NCBI GenBank assembly: GCA_039024375.1
Contig: JBCCQK010000083.1
Coordinates: 1-20,838, forward strand
DNA length: 20,838 bases
Direction of reading: 5' to 3'
DNA from: JAFMDF01 sp039024375
GTDB lineage: Bacteria > Bacteroidota > Bacteroidia > Chitinophagales > Saprospiraceae
Below, piece by piece: positions 1-6,896 of this stretch. The stretch's first letter is position 1; each line of letters begins with the position of its first letter. The notes under the pieces are model-generated. The model was not told the origin of the DNA. It was given only the letters and a program-made list of their open reading frames with translations, and made no database searches. Made by a program: the position numbers and the translations under genes.

Positions 1-40
1 GACCTAAAAACAGGCCGCTGGCCGATGAAATTTAATGAGA

Positions 41-60
41 AAAACCCTTACGTAAGGATT
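41..60 (-). terminator. Possible weak terminator of the PDZ protein gene
   Basis: Read on the minus strand, about 18 bases after the PDZ gene stop, the 12-base palindrome CCTTACGTAAGG (46-57) is followed by GTTTTT. The stem is short (4-5 bp), so this is only a plausible intrinsic terminator. A second small inverted repeat, GGCC-gct-GGCC, lies at 13-23. Confidence 0.3.
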
Positions 61-74
61 ATTTTTTGGGGAAA

Positions 75-1214
75 TTATTTTAAAAGGACTCGCTGAATTT
101 TTGCTAACCCATTTTGTCGAATCACTAAGTAAAATTCGCTGTCGCTCCCGCTGGTTATTGGCATGGTATCTTCAAATTCACCAGAGAAATCGTCTAATTC
201 ATAAGTATAATTTTTTCGACCATTTTGATTATACATATTAATTAAGGTATTACCTCGACTGGGAAGGTCAAAAGTGATTTTCATCAACCCTTTATCCGAT
301 ACAATATTCATCGCTAGATTATTAACGGTTAGATTTGTTTTGTTAGAAACCGTTACCCCAATCGTGCTTAAATCACTTAGGGTAGCTGGCAGAACGGATA
401 CCGACAAGTCACTTAAATTAGTAGTACTAATTTTTCGCTCGTTCCACCCAGCTTCGTCTTTTTCCCAAACGCTTGTTTTACTCACTCGTGTGGTTCGGTT
501 ATCCGTATCAAATGAAGCATAATCACCGTATTTAGATTCATAATAGGACTTAACTTTGCCCGAAGTTTGCTGCTTCTTTCCGTCTCGAACGTAGTCGATG
601 CTCATGGTACTTCCCACTTCGCACATATCTATGGCAGTACCCAAGTCTGTCCAATCTACAATTGGAAAGCGGTTGATGTGGGTGATAAGGTCACCGTCCT
701 CTAAACCCATAGATTCAGCCGTGGAGTTGCGGACAATATTTACTCGAATTCCAATTTGGTCGTCGTCCCAATTGCGTCGGGCTTGTTCGACCCCCAAAAA
801 CGGGTCTTCTTTTTTGCTGCGCTCCTCGTATTCGGCATCCGACCGTTTGCCCAGCCGCATTTTCAAGGTCTGAGGTTTTCCGTTCCGGTAAAAATGCAAA
901 GTAACCATGTCGCCTGGGTCGTATTTTCGGAGAATATCGGTTAAAGAGCGGTCAAAGTCCGTTCGATATTCGTCGATGCCGTATATATAATCAAAGGGCT
1001 GTAATCCCGCTTTTTCGGCGGATGTGTTGCGGATAATCCCCGTGACGTAGCTACCGTCTCGATTTTTGAATTGGAGTTTCTTCGCCTTATCCTTAGATAT
1101 TCCGTTCGAATAAATACCCAAGAAAGGGGTACCGTAGCAATCCTTGCATTGGGCCATCAGCGAACTATTGGACAAAAATAGTAGGCCACAAAAGAGTACT
1201 AAATGCTTAATCAT
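75..1214 (-). CDS. Secreted double-PDZ-domain protein, possible T9SS cargo
   Basis: This 379-residue protein begins with a signal peptide (MIKHLVLFCGLLFLSNSSLM-AQ, cleavage near residue 22). Two PDZ-like domains follow. The first, about residues 31-125, contains PFLGIYSNG and NTSAEKAGLQPFDYI; the second, about 138-225, contains NSTAESMGLEDGDLI. Both carry the AE.aGL.. .D.I pattern of PDZ domains that sit beside proteases or act as scaffolds. No protease catalytic domain is present. The last 70 residues form a beta-rich tail with MYNQNGRK and the ending FYLVIRQNGLAKIQRVLLK. This resembles type IX secretion type A sorting domains (short beta strands, final basic-hydrophobic strand), but the match is by eye only. 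It is transcribed alone and convergent with nothing visible. A substrate-binding or envelope-adaptor role is inference. Confidence 0.8.
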   Translation of the reverse strand: MIKHLVLFCGLLFLSNSSLMAQCKDCYGTPFLGIYSNGISKDKAKKLQFKNRDGSYVTGIIRNTSAEKAGLQPFDYIYGIDEYRTDFDRSLTDILRKYDPGDMVTLHFYRNGKPQTLKMRLGKRSDAEYEERSKKEDPFLGVEQARRNWDDDQIGIRVNIVRNSTAESMGLEDGDLITHINRFPIVDWTDLGTAIDMCEVGSTMSIDYVRDGKKQQTSGKVKSYYESKYGDYASFDTDNRTTRVSKTSVWEKDEAGWNERKISTTNLSDLSVSVLPATLSDLSTIGVTVSNKTNLTVNNLAMNIVSDKGLMKITFDLPSRGNTLINMYNQNGRKNYTYELDDFSGEFEDTMPITSGSDSEFYLVIRQNGLAKIQRVLLK

Positions 1215-1323
1215 CTGTTTAGATTTGAACGTTCTTTGCGGCTCCTTTAAGAATTGGCTGATGGATTAATTCATAAAGGTCTACAAAAAACTTTTTGTTA
1301 TATTCACTATCTTTAACGACAAA

Positions 1324-1331
1324 CAAAGATA
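1324..1331 (-). promoter_or_regulatory. -7 promoter element for the PDZ gene
   Basis: The minus strand reads TATCTTTG here, an exact match to the Bacteroidota -7 consensus TAnnTTTG, about 110 bases before the PDZ start codon. No clear TTG lies at the expected -33 spacing, so support is partial. Confidence 0.4.
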
Positions 1332-1464
1332 GAAAGAGGTTGCGTGTATTAGGCATGGATTGCCAGACAGTTTGTCATTTTTTGGCTAAGAAAAATTAAA
1401 GGGCCAATTATTTTTTCTCGTATGGTTTTAAGTAAAGTGGTTACCAACCACAATGAATAGCTTG

Positions 1465-1529
1465 CCCGTACGGGATGGTTGATGAGTGATAAATGTTGAG
1501 GGCAATGAAATCCCGAATTACTTCGAGGA
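1465..1529 (-). repeat. REP-like palindrome pair, diverged copy
   Basis: The minus strand reads CCTCGAAGTAATTCGGGATT (hairpin arms CCTCGAA/TTCGGG) and, about 35 bases later, the perfect palindrome CCCGTACGGG (1465-1474). The first hairpin is nearly the same as that at 10596-10614 (CCTCGAAT-AAA-ATTCGGGG then ATTG). The layout of two hairpins some 25-35 bases apart is also shared. This looks like a diverged member of a dispersed REP-like family; no transposase is visible nearby. Confidence 0.5.
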
Positions 1530-1580
1530 TGGTTGTTGCACGTCGTAAGACGAATATTTTCAATTTACTACTACATTAAT

Positions 1581-1604
1581 ATCATTCATCATTCATCATT
1601 CATC
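1581..1604 (+). repeat. Tandem ATTCATC heptamer tract
   Basis: Three perfect head-to-tail copies of ATTCATC occupy 1584-1604, preceded by a partial copy (ATC). The same word appears on the opposite strand at 3418-3434, next to a different word family. Confidence 0.75.
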
Positions 1605-1677
1605 TGGCGAAGACATTATTTAAGAAATGGGTGTAAAAAAAGGAAAATCGCTAGATAGAGTATAGAATTATCTATAA

Positions 1678-1720
1678 TGTGGATAACTTTTTTTTAAAAT
1701 AATTTGATTAAAAAAGCTGG
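1678..1720 (-). promoter_or_regulatory. Perfect DnaA-box 9-mer beside an AT-rich tract
   Basis: TGTGGATAA at 1678-1686 is the exact complement of the DnaA box TTATCCACA. A long A/T run follows (about 1687-1720), and a small inverted repeat TATAGA-ATTA-TCTATA precedes it (1662-1677). A one-mismatch box (TTATCCATA on the minus strand) lies near 1962-1970. A single perfect box could arise by chance in AT-rich DNA. It could be a DnaA-titration or regulatory site, or part of an origin, but a cluster of perfect boxes is not seen. Confidence 0.4.
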
Positions 1721-1893
1721 TTATTGAAAATTCTTGCGGACAATAGTTTTCAAAATGTATGAATACAAAATAGACTAAAAAAGTGTTATATAAAAAATTG
1801 AATATCAATAGGTAAAATTCAAGAATATAGACGAAAAGGGTAACCTTAGTGTCGTTGAAGGATAAAATTATTTTAGCTTTTTGTAAAAACATT

Positions 1894-1925
1894 TTGTTTT
1901 AATTAAATATTTTTTCTTATCTTTG
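1894..1925 (+). promoter_or_regulatory. Distal HU promoter (P1)
   Basis: TTG (1894-1896), a 21-base spacer and TATCTTTG (1918-1925) match the Bacteroidota promoter consensus TTG-N17..23-TAnnTTTG exactly. Transcription from here would give a leader of about 135 bases before the HU start. Confidence 0.65.
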
Positions 1926-2000
1926 CAGAGCCAATAAAATAAAAAGACGACCAGAAAGCGTTATGGATAAAGGGTTCGACGTTTTTATGATAAAAAAATT

Positions 2001-2030
2001 TTGTTTTGAAAACCGAACCTCCTAGTTTTG
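2001..2030 (+). promoter_or_regulatory. Proximal HU promoter (P2)
   Basis: A second exact match, TTG (2001-2003), 19-base spacer and TAGTTTTG (2023-2030), lies about 40 bases before the HU start codon. Stacked promoters suit an abundant, growth-regulated nucleoid protein. The leader CATTTAAAATTTTTCAAAATG has no Shine-Dalgarno sequence and is A/T-rich next to the start. Confidence 0.65.
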
Positions 2031-2067
2031 CGCGAATTTTTTCAAAGCACATTTAAAATTTTTCAAA

Positions 2068-2340
2068 ATGAACAAAGGAGATTTAATTAACAAAGTAGCA
2101 GAAGATGCCAATTTGACGAAAGCACAAGCGACCGAAGCGGTCAATTGTGTATTGAACAGCATCGAGTCAACACTTAAAGAAGGAGACAAAGTAGCCATGA
2201 TTGGCTTCGGTACCTTCAGCGTTTCTGAAAGACCTGCTAGAACGGGTAGAAACCCTAAGACGGGAGAAGCTATTCAAATTGCTGCGAAGAACGTCATCAA
2301 GTTCAAGCCAGGTAAAGAATTGGCGGCATCTGTTAACTAA
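2068..2340 (+). CDS. HU-family DNA-binding protein
   Basis: The 90-residue product is the standard HU length. HU is a small dimeric nucleoid protein that bends DNA and supports compaction, replication and repair. The N-terminal helices (MNKGDLINKVAEDANLTKAQ) are followed by the beta saddle with GFGTFSVSERPARTGRNPKT. The C-terminal segment KNVIKFKPGKELAASVN completes the dimer fold. The proline at the tip of the DNA-binding arm (RNPKTGE) that intercalates into DNA in HU/IHF proteins is present. The gene is monocistronic, with two matching promoters upstream and an intrinsic terminator downstream. HU rather than IHF is chosen from length and sequence, although paralogues are common in this phylum. 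Confidence 0.97.
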   Translation: MNKGDLINKVAEDANLTKAQATEAVNCVLNSIESTLKEGDKVAMIGFGTFSVSERPARTGRNPKTGEAIQIAAKNVIKFKPGKELAASVN

Positions 2341-2369
2341 TTCTAGTTGTCAAAAGATAACATCATATA

Positions 2370-2416
2370 AAAAGGACAGTCTGATTTAGTTCGGACTGTC
2401 CTTTTCTGTTTTTTAG
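2370..2416 (+). terminator. Intrinsic terminator of the HU gene
   Basis: AAAAGGACAGTC (2370-2381) pairs perfectly with GACTGTCCTTTT (2394-2405). The stem can extend three pairs inward with one wobble, leaving a 6-base loop. It is followed by CTGTTTTTT. It lies 30 bases after the HU stop. Confidence 0.88.
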
Positions 2417-2424
2417 CGTTTTCT

Positions 2425-2455
2425 TTGATTTCCTTTCTACACTTTTGTACTTTCG
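2425..2455 (+). promoter_or_regulatory. Candidate promoter of the transketolase gene
   Basis: TTG (2425-2427), a 20-base spacer and TACTTTCG (2448-2455) fit the Bacteroidota consensus with one mismatch in the -7 box. It starts just after the HU terminator and would give a leader of about 100 bases. Confidence 0.45.
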
Positions 2456-2498
2456 CACTTCTATCTAAGCGAGTGATTTCAATGGACGATTATGAATG

Positions 2499-2532
2499 TA
2501 CAATTAGCAATGCGCAATGTACACAACAATTG
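2499..2532 (+). repeat. CAATG/CAATT word tract (copy 1)
   Basis: The words ACAATT, AGCAATG, CGCAATG and ACAACAATTG occur in succession. The reverse complement of 3441-3472 reads ACAATTTGCAATGAACAATG and on to ACAATTAACAA, a clearly related but diverged series in opposite orientation. The two copies bracket the transketolase gene. Confidence 0.6.
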
Positions 2533-2563
2533 ATTAAAACTAGTAAAACATAATACACCAACT

Positions 2564-3406
2564 ATGGCTGCTATCAAAAAGTTAGAAAATATTGCCACAC
2601 AAGTCCGAAGAGATATTCTTCGTCAAGTTCATTCCGCCGCTTCGGGACACCCTGGCGGGTCGTTAGGATGTACCGATTTTCTAACGGCCTTGTACTTCGA
2701 AATCATGGACCGCAAAGAGGGGTTCGACATGGAAGGAAAAGGGGAAGACGTATTTTTCTTATCCAACGGCCATATTTCTCCCGTTTTTTATAGTGTCTTA
2801 GCGCGTGCAGGCTACTTTCCTATTGCGGAATTGGACACTTTTCGAGATATTAACTCTCGATTGCAAGGACATCCAACGACGCACGAAGGTTTGCCTGGCG
2901 TTCGAATTGCTTCGGGTTCATTGGGTCAAGGTCTATCCGTTGCCATTGGCGTAGCTTTGGCCAAAAAATTGGACGGTGACGATAAATTGGTCTATGCGCT
3001 AACGGGTGACGGGGAATTGCAAGAAGGACAAAACTGGGTAGCCATCATGTTTGCTCCCCATCATAAAGTAGATAATCTAATCGTGACAGTAGATTGGAAC
3101 GGTCAACAAATCGACGGGCCTACTAAAGACGTAATGGAATTAGGTGATTTGAAGGCCAAATTCCGGACTTTTGGTTGGGAAGTTATCACAATGGACGGTA
3201 GCAGCATGCGAAAAGTTATCAATGGCTTGAACAAAGCCAAGCAAAAAGCAGGTAACGGTAAGCCCGTCGTTATTTTAATGAAAACGATTATGGGGCAAGG
3301 CGTTGATTTTATGATGCACACCCATGCGTGGCACGGCAAAGCCCCCAACGACGAGCAATTAGCTACTGCTTTGGCGCAGTTACCAGAGACACTTGGGGAT
3401 TATTAG
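2564..3406 (+). CDS. Transketolase, N-terminal (TPP-binding) subunit
   Basis: The 280-residue product corresponds to the N-terminal thiamine-diphosphate-binding domain of transketolase. Transketolase moves two-carbon units between sugar phosphates in the pentose phosphate pathway. Visible family features are SAASGHPGGSLGCTDFLTAL near residues 24-43, and the TPP/Mg motif GDGELQEGQNW with the downstream N of VDWNGQQIDG. HTHAWHGKAPNDEQ near the C-terminus is typical of this half. Full-length transketolase is about 650 residues. In many bacteria the enzyme is split into N and C halves, usually as adjacent genes. The C-terminal half (pyrimidine-binding and C-terminal domains) is not in this window, as guaA follows. 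The ATG has an A-rich leader and no Shine-Dalgarno sequence. Confidence 0.93.
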   Translation: MAAIKKLENIATQVRRDILRQVHSAASGHPGGSLGCTDFLTALYFEIMDRKEGFDMEGKGEDVFFLSNGHISPVFYSVLARAGYFPIAELDTFRDINSRLQGHPTTHEGLPGVRIASGSLGQGLSVAIGVALAKKLDGDDKLVYALTGDGELQEGQNWVAIMFAPHHKVDNLIVTVDWNGQQIDGPTKDVMELGDLKAKFRTFGWEVITMDGSSMRKVINGLNKAKQKAGNGKPVVILMKTIMGQGVDFMMHTHAWHGKAPNDEQLATALAQLPETLGDY

Positions 3407-3417
3407 ACATAAATTAG

Positions 3418-3475
3418 ATGAACGATGAATGATGTAAAAATTGTTAATTGTGCATTGTTCATTGCAAATTGTCAA
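3418..3475 (-). repeat. ATTCATC tract joined to CAATG/CAATT word tract (copy 2)
   Basis: On the minus strand, 3418-3434 reads CATCATTCATCGTTCATC, the same heptamer family as 1584-1604. It abuts a CAATTTGCAATGAACAATG series (3441-3472) matching the tract at 2499-2532. Two different word families are thus joined in one 58-base element after the transketolase stop. Confidence 0.6.
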
Positions 3476-3481
3476 CCTCCG

Positions 3482-3524
3482 GAAATGCAAAAAATAGTTC
3501 GTTATTTTTTGCATTTCTTTTTTT
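3482..3524 (+). terminator. Strong hairpin with T-run just before guaA
   Basis: GAAATGCAAAAAATA (3482-3496) and TATTTTTTGCATTTC (3503-3517) are perfect 15-base arms around a 6-base loop, followed by seven T. This has the form of an intrinsic terminator for the transketolase gene. However, it ends only 17 bases before the guaA ATG, and I see no TTG/TAnnTTTG promoter between hairpin and start. Either guaA depends on readthrough (attenuation) or its promoter overlaps the hairpin in a non-consensus form. Confidence 0.8.
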
Positions 3525-3541
3525 ACAGCAAACCAACATAG

Positions 3542-5080
3542 ATGCACGAAAAAATATTGATTCTCGATTTTGGTTCTCAATACACCCAATTAATTGCCCG
3601 AAGAGTCAGAGAGCTGAATATTTACAGCGAAATTGTTCCTTACAATAAAATTCCTGCGCTGGATGACTCCATTAAAGCGGTCATTTTATCGGGAAGCCCT
3701 TTTTCGGTAACCGACGAAAAAGCATTACAAATAGACTTAGATAAAATCATTGGTAAAAAGCCCGTATTGGGCGTTTGCTACGGTGCGCAGTACATCGCCC
3801 AGAAAATGGGCGGCAATGTGCAACGTTCCGAAAAAAGAGAATACGGTAAAGCCAATCTGGGGACTATTGTCACTGACCCATTCTTTGCAAAAATCGAAAA
3901 GGGTTCTCAAGTTTGGATGTCACACGGAGATACTATCTTTGAAGTGCCCAACGAGTTTGAAATTTTAGCAGGCACCGAGAGCATTCCCGTAGCGGCCTTC
4001 AAAGCTAAAGATGGTAAGTTTGATTTTCCTGTCTATTGTATTCAATTTCACCCCGAAGTTACCCACAGCATTGATGGTAAACAATTGTTAGAGAACTTTT
4101 TAGTTCACATTGCTGGTTGCCAGCCGAATTGGACACCCGCTTCTTTTGTCGAACAAACCATTACCGAAATTCGAGAAAAACTGGGAGACGACCGCGTAAT
4201 CATGGGCTTATCGGGTGGTGTAGATTCCACGGTTGGAGCGGAATTACTAAATCGGGCGATTGGTAAAAATCTAACTTGTATTTTTGTCGATAATGGCCTG
4301 TTGCGAAAAGACGAATTTCAAGATGTTCTCGATTCCTACAAGGGAATGGGCTTGAACGTAATCGGTGTTGATGCGCGCCAACAGTTCTGGACCGAATTGG
4401 CGGGTATTAGTGACCCCGAAAAGAAGCGAAAAGTCATTGGCCGAGTATTCATTGAAGTTTTCGAAGCAGAAGCCAATAAATTAGAAGATATTAAATGGTT
4501 AGGACAAGGTACCATTTACCCCGATGTGATTGAATCTGTCTCCGTTCATGGCCCCTCTGTCACCATCAAATCTCATCATAATGTAGGTGGCCTACCCGAT
4601 ATCTTGAATCTCAAAATTATCGAACCACTTCGTAGTTTATTTAAAGATGAAGTACGAAAAGTAGGAAAAGAATTGGGGATTCCCGAGGCCATCAACGGTC
4701 GGCACCCTTTCCCCGGTCCTGGCTTGGCCATTCGTATTTTAGGAGATATTACGCCCGAAAGAGTCGCCTTACTGCAAGAAGCGGACGCCATTTTTATCAA
4801 TAATTTAAAAAAACACGGACTTTATAATGAAGTTTGGCAAGCAGGTGTTATCTTGTTACCTGTCCAGTCAGTGGGTGTAATGGGAGACGAACGAACCTAC
4901 GAACAAGCTGTTGCTTTACGCGCCGTCAATTCGATGGACGGCATGACGGCTGAATGGAGTCGATTGCCTTACAATTTTCTAGCAACCGTTTCTAGTGAAA
5001 TCATCAATAACGTTCGGGGTATCAACCGAGTGGTTTATGACATTAGTACCAAGCCGCCTGCGACAATTGAATGGGAATAG
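3542..5080 (+). CDS. guaA: GMP synthase (glutamine-hydrolysing)
   Basis: GMP synthase aminates XMP to GMP using glutamine and ATP, the last step of de novo guanine nucleotide synthesis, in the cytoplasm. The 512-residue length is typical. The class I glutamine amidotransferase domain (about 1-190) has the nucleophile C79 in GVCYGAQY and partners H170 and E172 in QFHPEV. The ATP pyrophosphatase domain has the P-loop SGGVDST (224-230). The C-terminal dimerisation/XMP-binding domain includes GRHPFPGPGLAIRILGD and ends KPPATIEWE, as in GuaA enzymes. The start MHEKILILDFGSQYTQLIAR matches the expected N-terminus. A strong hairpin immediately upstream suggests regulated or readthrough expression. 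Confidence 0.98.
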   Translation: MHEKILILDFGSQYTQLIARRVRELNIYSEIVPYNKIPALDDSIKAVILSGSPFSVTDEKALQIDLDKIIGKKPVLGVCYGAQYIAQKMGGNVQRSEKREYGKANLGTIVTDPFFAKIEKGSQVWMSHGDTIFEVPNEFEILAGTESIPVAAFKAKDGKFDFPVYCIQFHPEVTHSIDGKQLLENFLVHIAGCQPNWTPASFVEQTITEIREKLGDDRVIMGLSGGVDSTVGAELLNRAIGKNLTCIFVDNGLLRKDEFQDVLDSYKGMGLNVIGVDARQQFWTELAGISDPEKKRKVIGRVFIEVFEAEANKLEDIKWLGQGTIYPDVIESVSVHGPSVTIKSHHNVGGLPDILNLKIIEPLRSLFKDEVRKVGKELGIPEAINGRHPFPGPGLAIRILGDITPERVALLQEADAIFINNLKKHGLYNEVWQAGVILLPVQSVGVMGDERTYEQAVALRAVNSMDGMTAEWSRLPYNFLATVSSEIINNVRGINRVVYDISTKPPATIEWE

Positions 5081-5156
5081 GTAAGAAGGGTTTGTGTAGA
5101 AAGTCTTCAAATTAAATAAAATCATCTGTGTAATTAAAGTGAAAAATGCTGAATGG

Positions 5157-5220
5157 CTATATTGTTATATGGTTATATTGCTGTAAGACAAAATGTTATG
5201 AGAACAATATAACAATATAG
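5157..5220. repeat. ATATTG/TTATAT word tract forming an inverted repeat
   Basis: CTATATTGTTATAT (5157-5170) and ATATAACAATATAG (5207-5220) are perfect 14-base inverted arms with 36 bases between. The interior repeats the same word (GTTATATTG at 5172-5180; AACAATAT twice at 5203-5218). It lies 77 bases after the guaA stop and has no typical T-run, so it is listed as a repeat rather than a terminator. Confidence 0.65.
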
Positions 5221-5263
5221 TTATTATTTCAGTTACACATTCAAATTTAGTTTATTAGTACTT

Positions 5264-5317
5264 CGATATTTCAAGTCTCCAGACTTGAAATCGATATCCG
5301 CTGGTCTCTTGACCAGC
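5264..5317. repeat. REP-like double palindrome overlapping a gene start
   Basis: TTTCAAGTCT-CC-AGACTTGAAA (5269-5290) is a perfect palindrome with a 2-base centre. It is followed by GCTGGTC-TCTT-GACCAGC (5300-5317), a perfect 7-bp stem with tetraloop. Two hairpins some 10 bases apart are typical of REP/BIME-like mobile repeats. The only TTG start codons of the following gene lie inside these palindromes. Confidence 0.6.
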
Positions 5318-6766
5318 AATGAGACCTTACAAAATAACAATTTTGCTATTAGTAAAAGTGCATTCAGTTCACTTCTATTTATTTTCGGAATCGCCTTCTT
5401 GATGCTATTCACTGCTTGTGATTCCTTAAAAAAAGTACCCCAACCCGATAAGCCCAAAGAAGAAAATGAAGAATTGGAGGAAATTCAAGGTAAGCGGGTT
5501 TTCAATCCCGAAACGGGTACTTACGAGGTAGTAACTGACGTGACGGGCGACTTGGACACTATCCAGTGGATTCCAGCAGGAGAAGAGGTAGCACCGCCGA
5601 TTACCTCGGAAGCTACTGGACGAGCGGAAGAGAATACTACCTTTTTAGATAATTATAAAATGGTGCTAGCCTTACCTTTTTTGGCTGACAAATACAATGC
5701 TGCGGAGGATAGGATTGACCGTCGTTCTATTCCCGCTTTGAACTTTTATGAGGGCGCTAAAATGGCGTTAGACGTACTTTCTGGCGAAGGGGCCAATTTG
5801 GAAATAAGTGTTTTGGATACGCGTGCCTCACAAGGAACGGTAATGCAATTGACCAATAATTTTGACTTAGAAACGGCTAACTTAGTTATTGGAACCTTTC
5901 GCAATAGTACTGCTCGGGCAATGGCGGAGTTTGCCAAGCGCAGAGAAATTCCGTTTGTCTCGCCCTACTTTCCCCATCAGAATTTGGTCACCGATAATGA
6001 GTTTTTTATCCAAATTAATCCAAGTGAACGGACCCACGCCGAGGCGATAATGAAGCACGCCAAAGAGCGTTTTCGACCTAATCAAATCGTCATTTTCGGT
6101 AGAAACGACCCGCAAGAACGGGAAATTATGCAGTTTTATAGCGATGCGCACTTTGCCATCGAAGGCGGAACTTTTGCCGATTCCATCCGAATGGTTTATT
6201 TGGATGATGACGTGGCGGCCCTAGACCAATTGAAATTTGACGAATACATGGACGAAATCAATACCACTGCTTTTATCATTGCTTCGTCCAGTCAGAGTTT
6301 CGTCTATGCGATGTTGAGAAATATAGATTTAGAAAAAGAAGACCGTTCGGTCGTTGTCTATGGGCAGCCGAGATGGAAAGATTTTACGCAGATTAGCTAC
6401 GAATTGTACGAAACGATGAACGTACATATTAGTTCGGAATATTATCTGAATCCGAATGATGTGGCTATTCAAACTTTCAAAGAAAATTTCTACAATAAAT
6501 ATGGTATGCCTCCCACCGTTGAAGCCTTCAAAGGCTACGATACCGCCCTTTACTTCGGCCGATTAATGCAAGAATACGGGACGGGATTCCGCTATAAATT
6601 AGACCAAAGCCCCAAGAATGCACTGCATACTCAGTTTGACATTCAAAGAACCGTTACTCGCCCTCGAAGCGTGGAAGGGGAAGCCCTTGACCGATTTGAC
6701 CAATTCATGAATAAACACCTCAACATTCTGGAATTTTCGGGCTATCAATTTAGAAAAGCGGATTAA
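5285..6766 (+). CDS. Periplasmic-binding-protein-like lipoprotein (Leu/Ile/Val-type fold)
   Basis: The C-terminal 370 residues resemble type 1 periplasmic binding proteins of the branched-chain amino acid receptor type. Stretches include NFYEGAKMALDVLSGEG, VIGTFRNSTARAMAEFAKRR, IPFVSPYFPHQNLV and PPTVEAFKGYDTALYFGRLM. A lipoprotein signal, FSSLLFIFGIAFLMLFTAC, precedes an acidic linker; the lipid-bearing Cys is residue 45 counted from 5285. No ABC transporter permease or ATPase lies nearby, so it may act as a sensor or scaffold rather than in uptake. The start is odd: there is no in-frame ATG before the signal peptide. The frame is open from 5213. Choices are TTG at 5285 or 5309, both inside a palindromic repeat, or ATT at 5348, which would give an ideal lipoprotein signal (I/M-SKSAFSSLLF). 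An ATG at 5319 in another frame would need a one-base shift. Confidence 0.75.
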   Translation: MKSISAGLLTSNETLQNNNFAISKSAFSSLLFIFGIAFLMLFTACDSLKKVPQPDKPKEENEELEEIQGKRVFNPETGTYEVVTDVTGDLDTIQWIPAGEEVAPPITSEATGRAEENTTFLDNYKMVLALPFLADKYNAAEDRIDRRSIPALNFYEGAKMALDVLSGEGANLEISVLDTRASQGTVMQLTNNFDLETANLVIGTFRNSTARAMAEFAKRREIPFVSPYFPHQNLVTDNEFFIQINPSERTHAEAIMKHAKERFRPNQIVIFGRNDPQEREIMQFYSDAHFAIEGGTFADSIRMVYLDDDVAALDQLKFDEYMDEINTTAFIIASSSQSFVYAMLRNIDLEKEDRSVVVYGQPRWKDFTQISYELYETMNVHISSEYYLNPNDVAIQTFKENFYNKYGMPPTVEAFKGYDTALYFGRLMQEYGTGFRYKLDQSPKNALHTQFDIQRTVTRPRSVEGEALDRFDQFMNKHLNILEFSGYQFRKAD

Positions 6767-6773
6767 AAAGTGG

Positions 6774-6781
6774 TAAATTTG
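6774..6781 (+). promoter_or_regulatory. Candidate -7 element for the cytochrome/DUF1553 gene
   Basis: TAAATTTG matches TAnnTTTG exactly, about 115 bases before the start at 6897, but no TTG lies at the -33 position. A weaker alternative is TTG at 6779-6781 with TATTTTG at 6802-6808. Confidence 0.3.
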
Positions 6782-6822
6782 GTGGTAAACGAATATACCT
6801 GTATTTTGTACTGGATGAAATC

Positions 6823-6857
6823 GTGATTTTGAAATAAAGAGCGAAAATCACCCTTTT
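6823..6857 (+). terminator. Possible terminator after the binding-protein lipoprotein gene
   Basis: GTGATTTT (6823-6830) pairs with AAAATCAC (6844-6851) across a 13-base loop, followed by CCTTTT. The stem is A/T-rich and the tail short, so this is tentative. Confidence 0.35.
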
Positions 6858-6896
6858 ATTCAGTTTCAATACAATGGTCGAAAAAGTCCATCATTC

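Larger units (their letters stand above)
1215..2067. other. 853-base AT-rich intergenic region, no gene seen
   Basis: This gap lies between the divergently transcribed PDZ and HU genes. It holds a -7 element for the PDZ gene, a palindrome pair at 1465-1529, a tandem ATTCATC tract at 1584-1604, a perfect DnaA-box 9-mer at 1678-1686 beside a very AT-rich stretch, and two promoters for HU. A 74-codon open frame on the minus strand (1668-1892) is AT-driven and overlaps the HU promoter region, so I do not call it a gene. Confidence 0.7.

Noticed and set aside
1581..1604. CRISPR-like array from tandem ATTCATC, or from the other word tracts
   Set aside because: Units are 5-7 bases with no unique spacers and there are no cas genes; these are simple or degenerate repeats.
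1668..1892. 74-codon minus-strand open frame rich in Phe, Leu and Tyr upstream of HU
   Set aside because: Its composition follows from A/T-rich DNA. It overlaps the HU promoter region and DnaA box, and has no recognisable motif.
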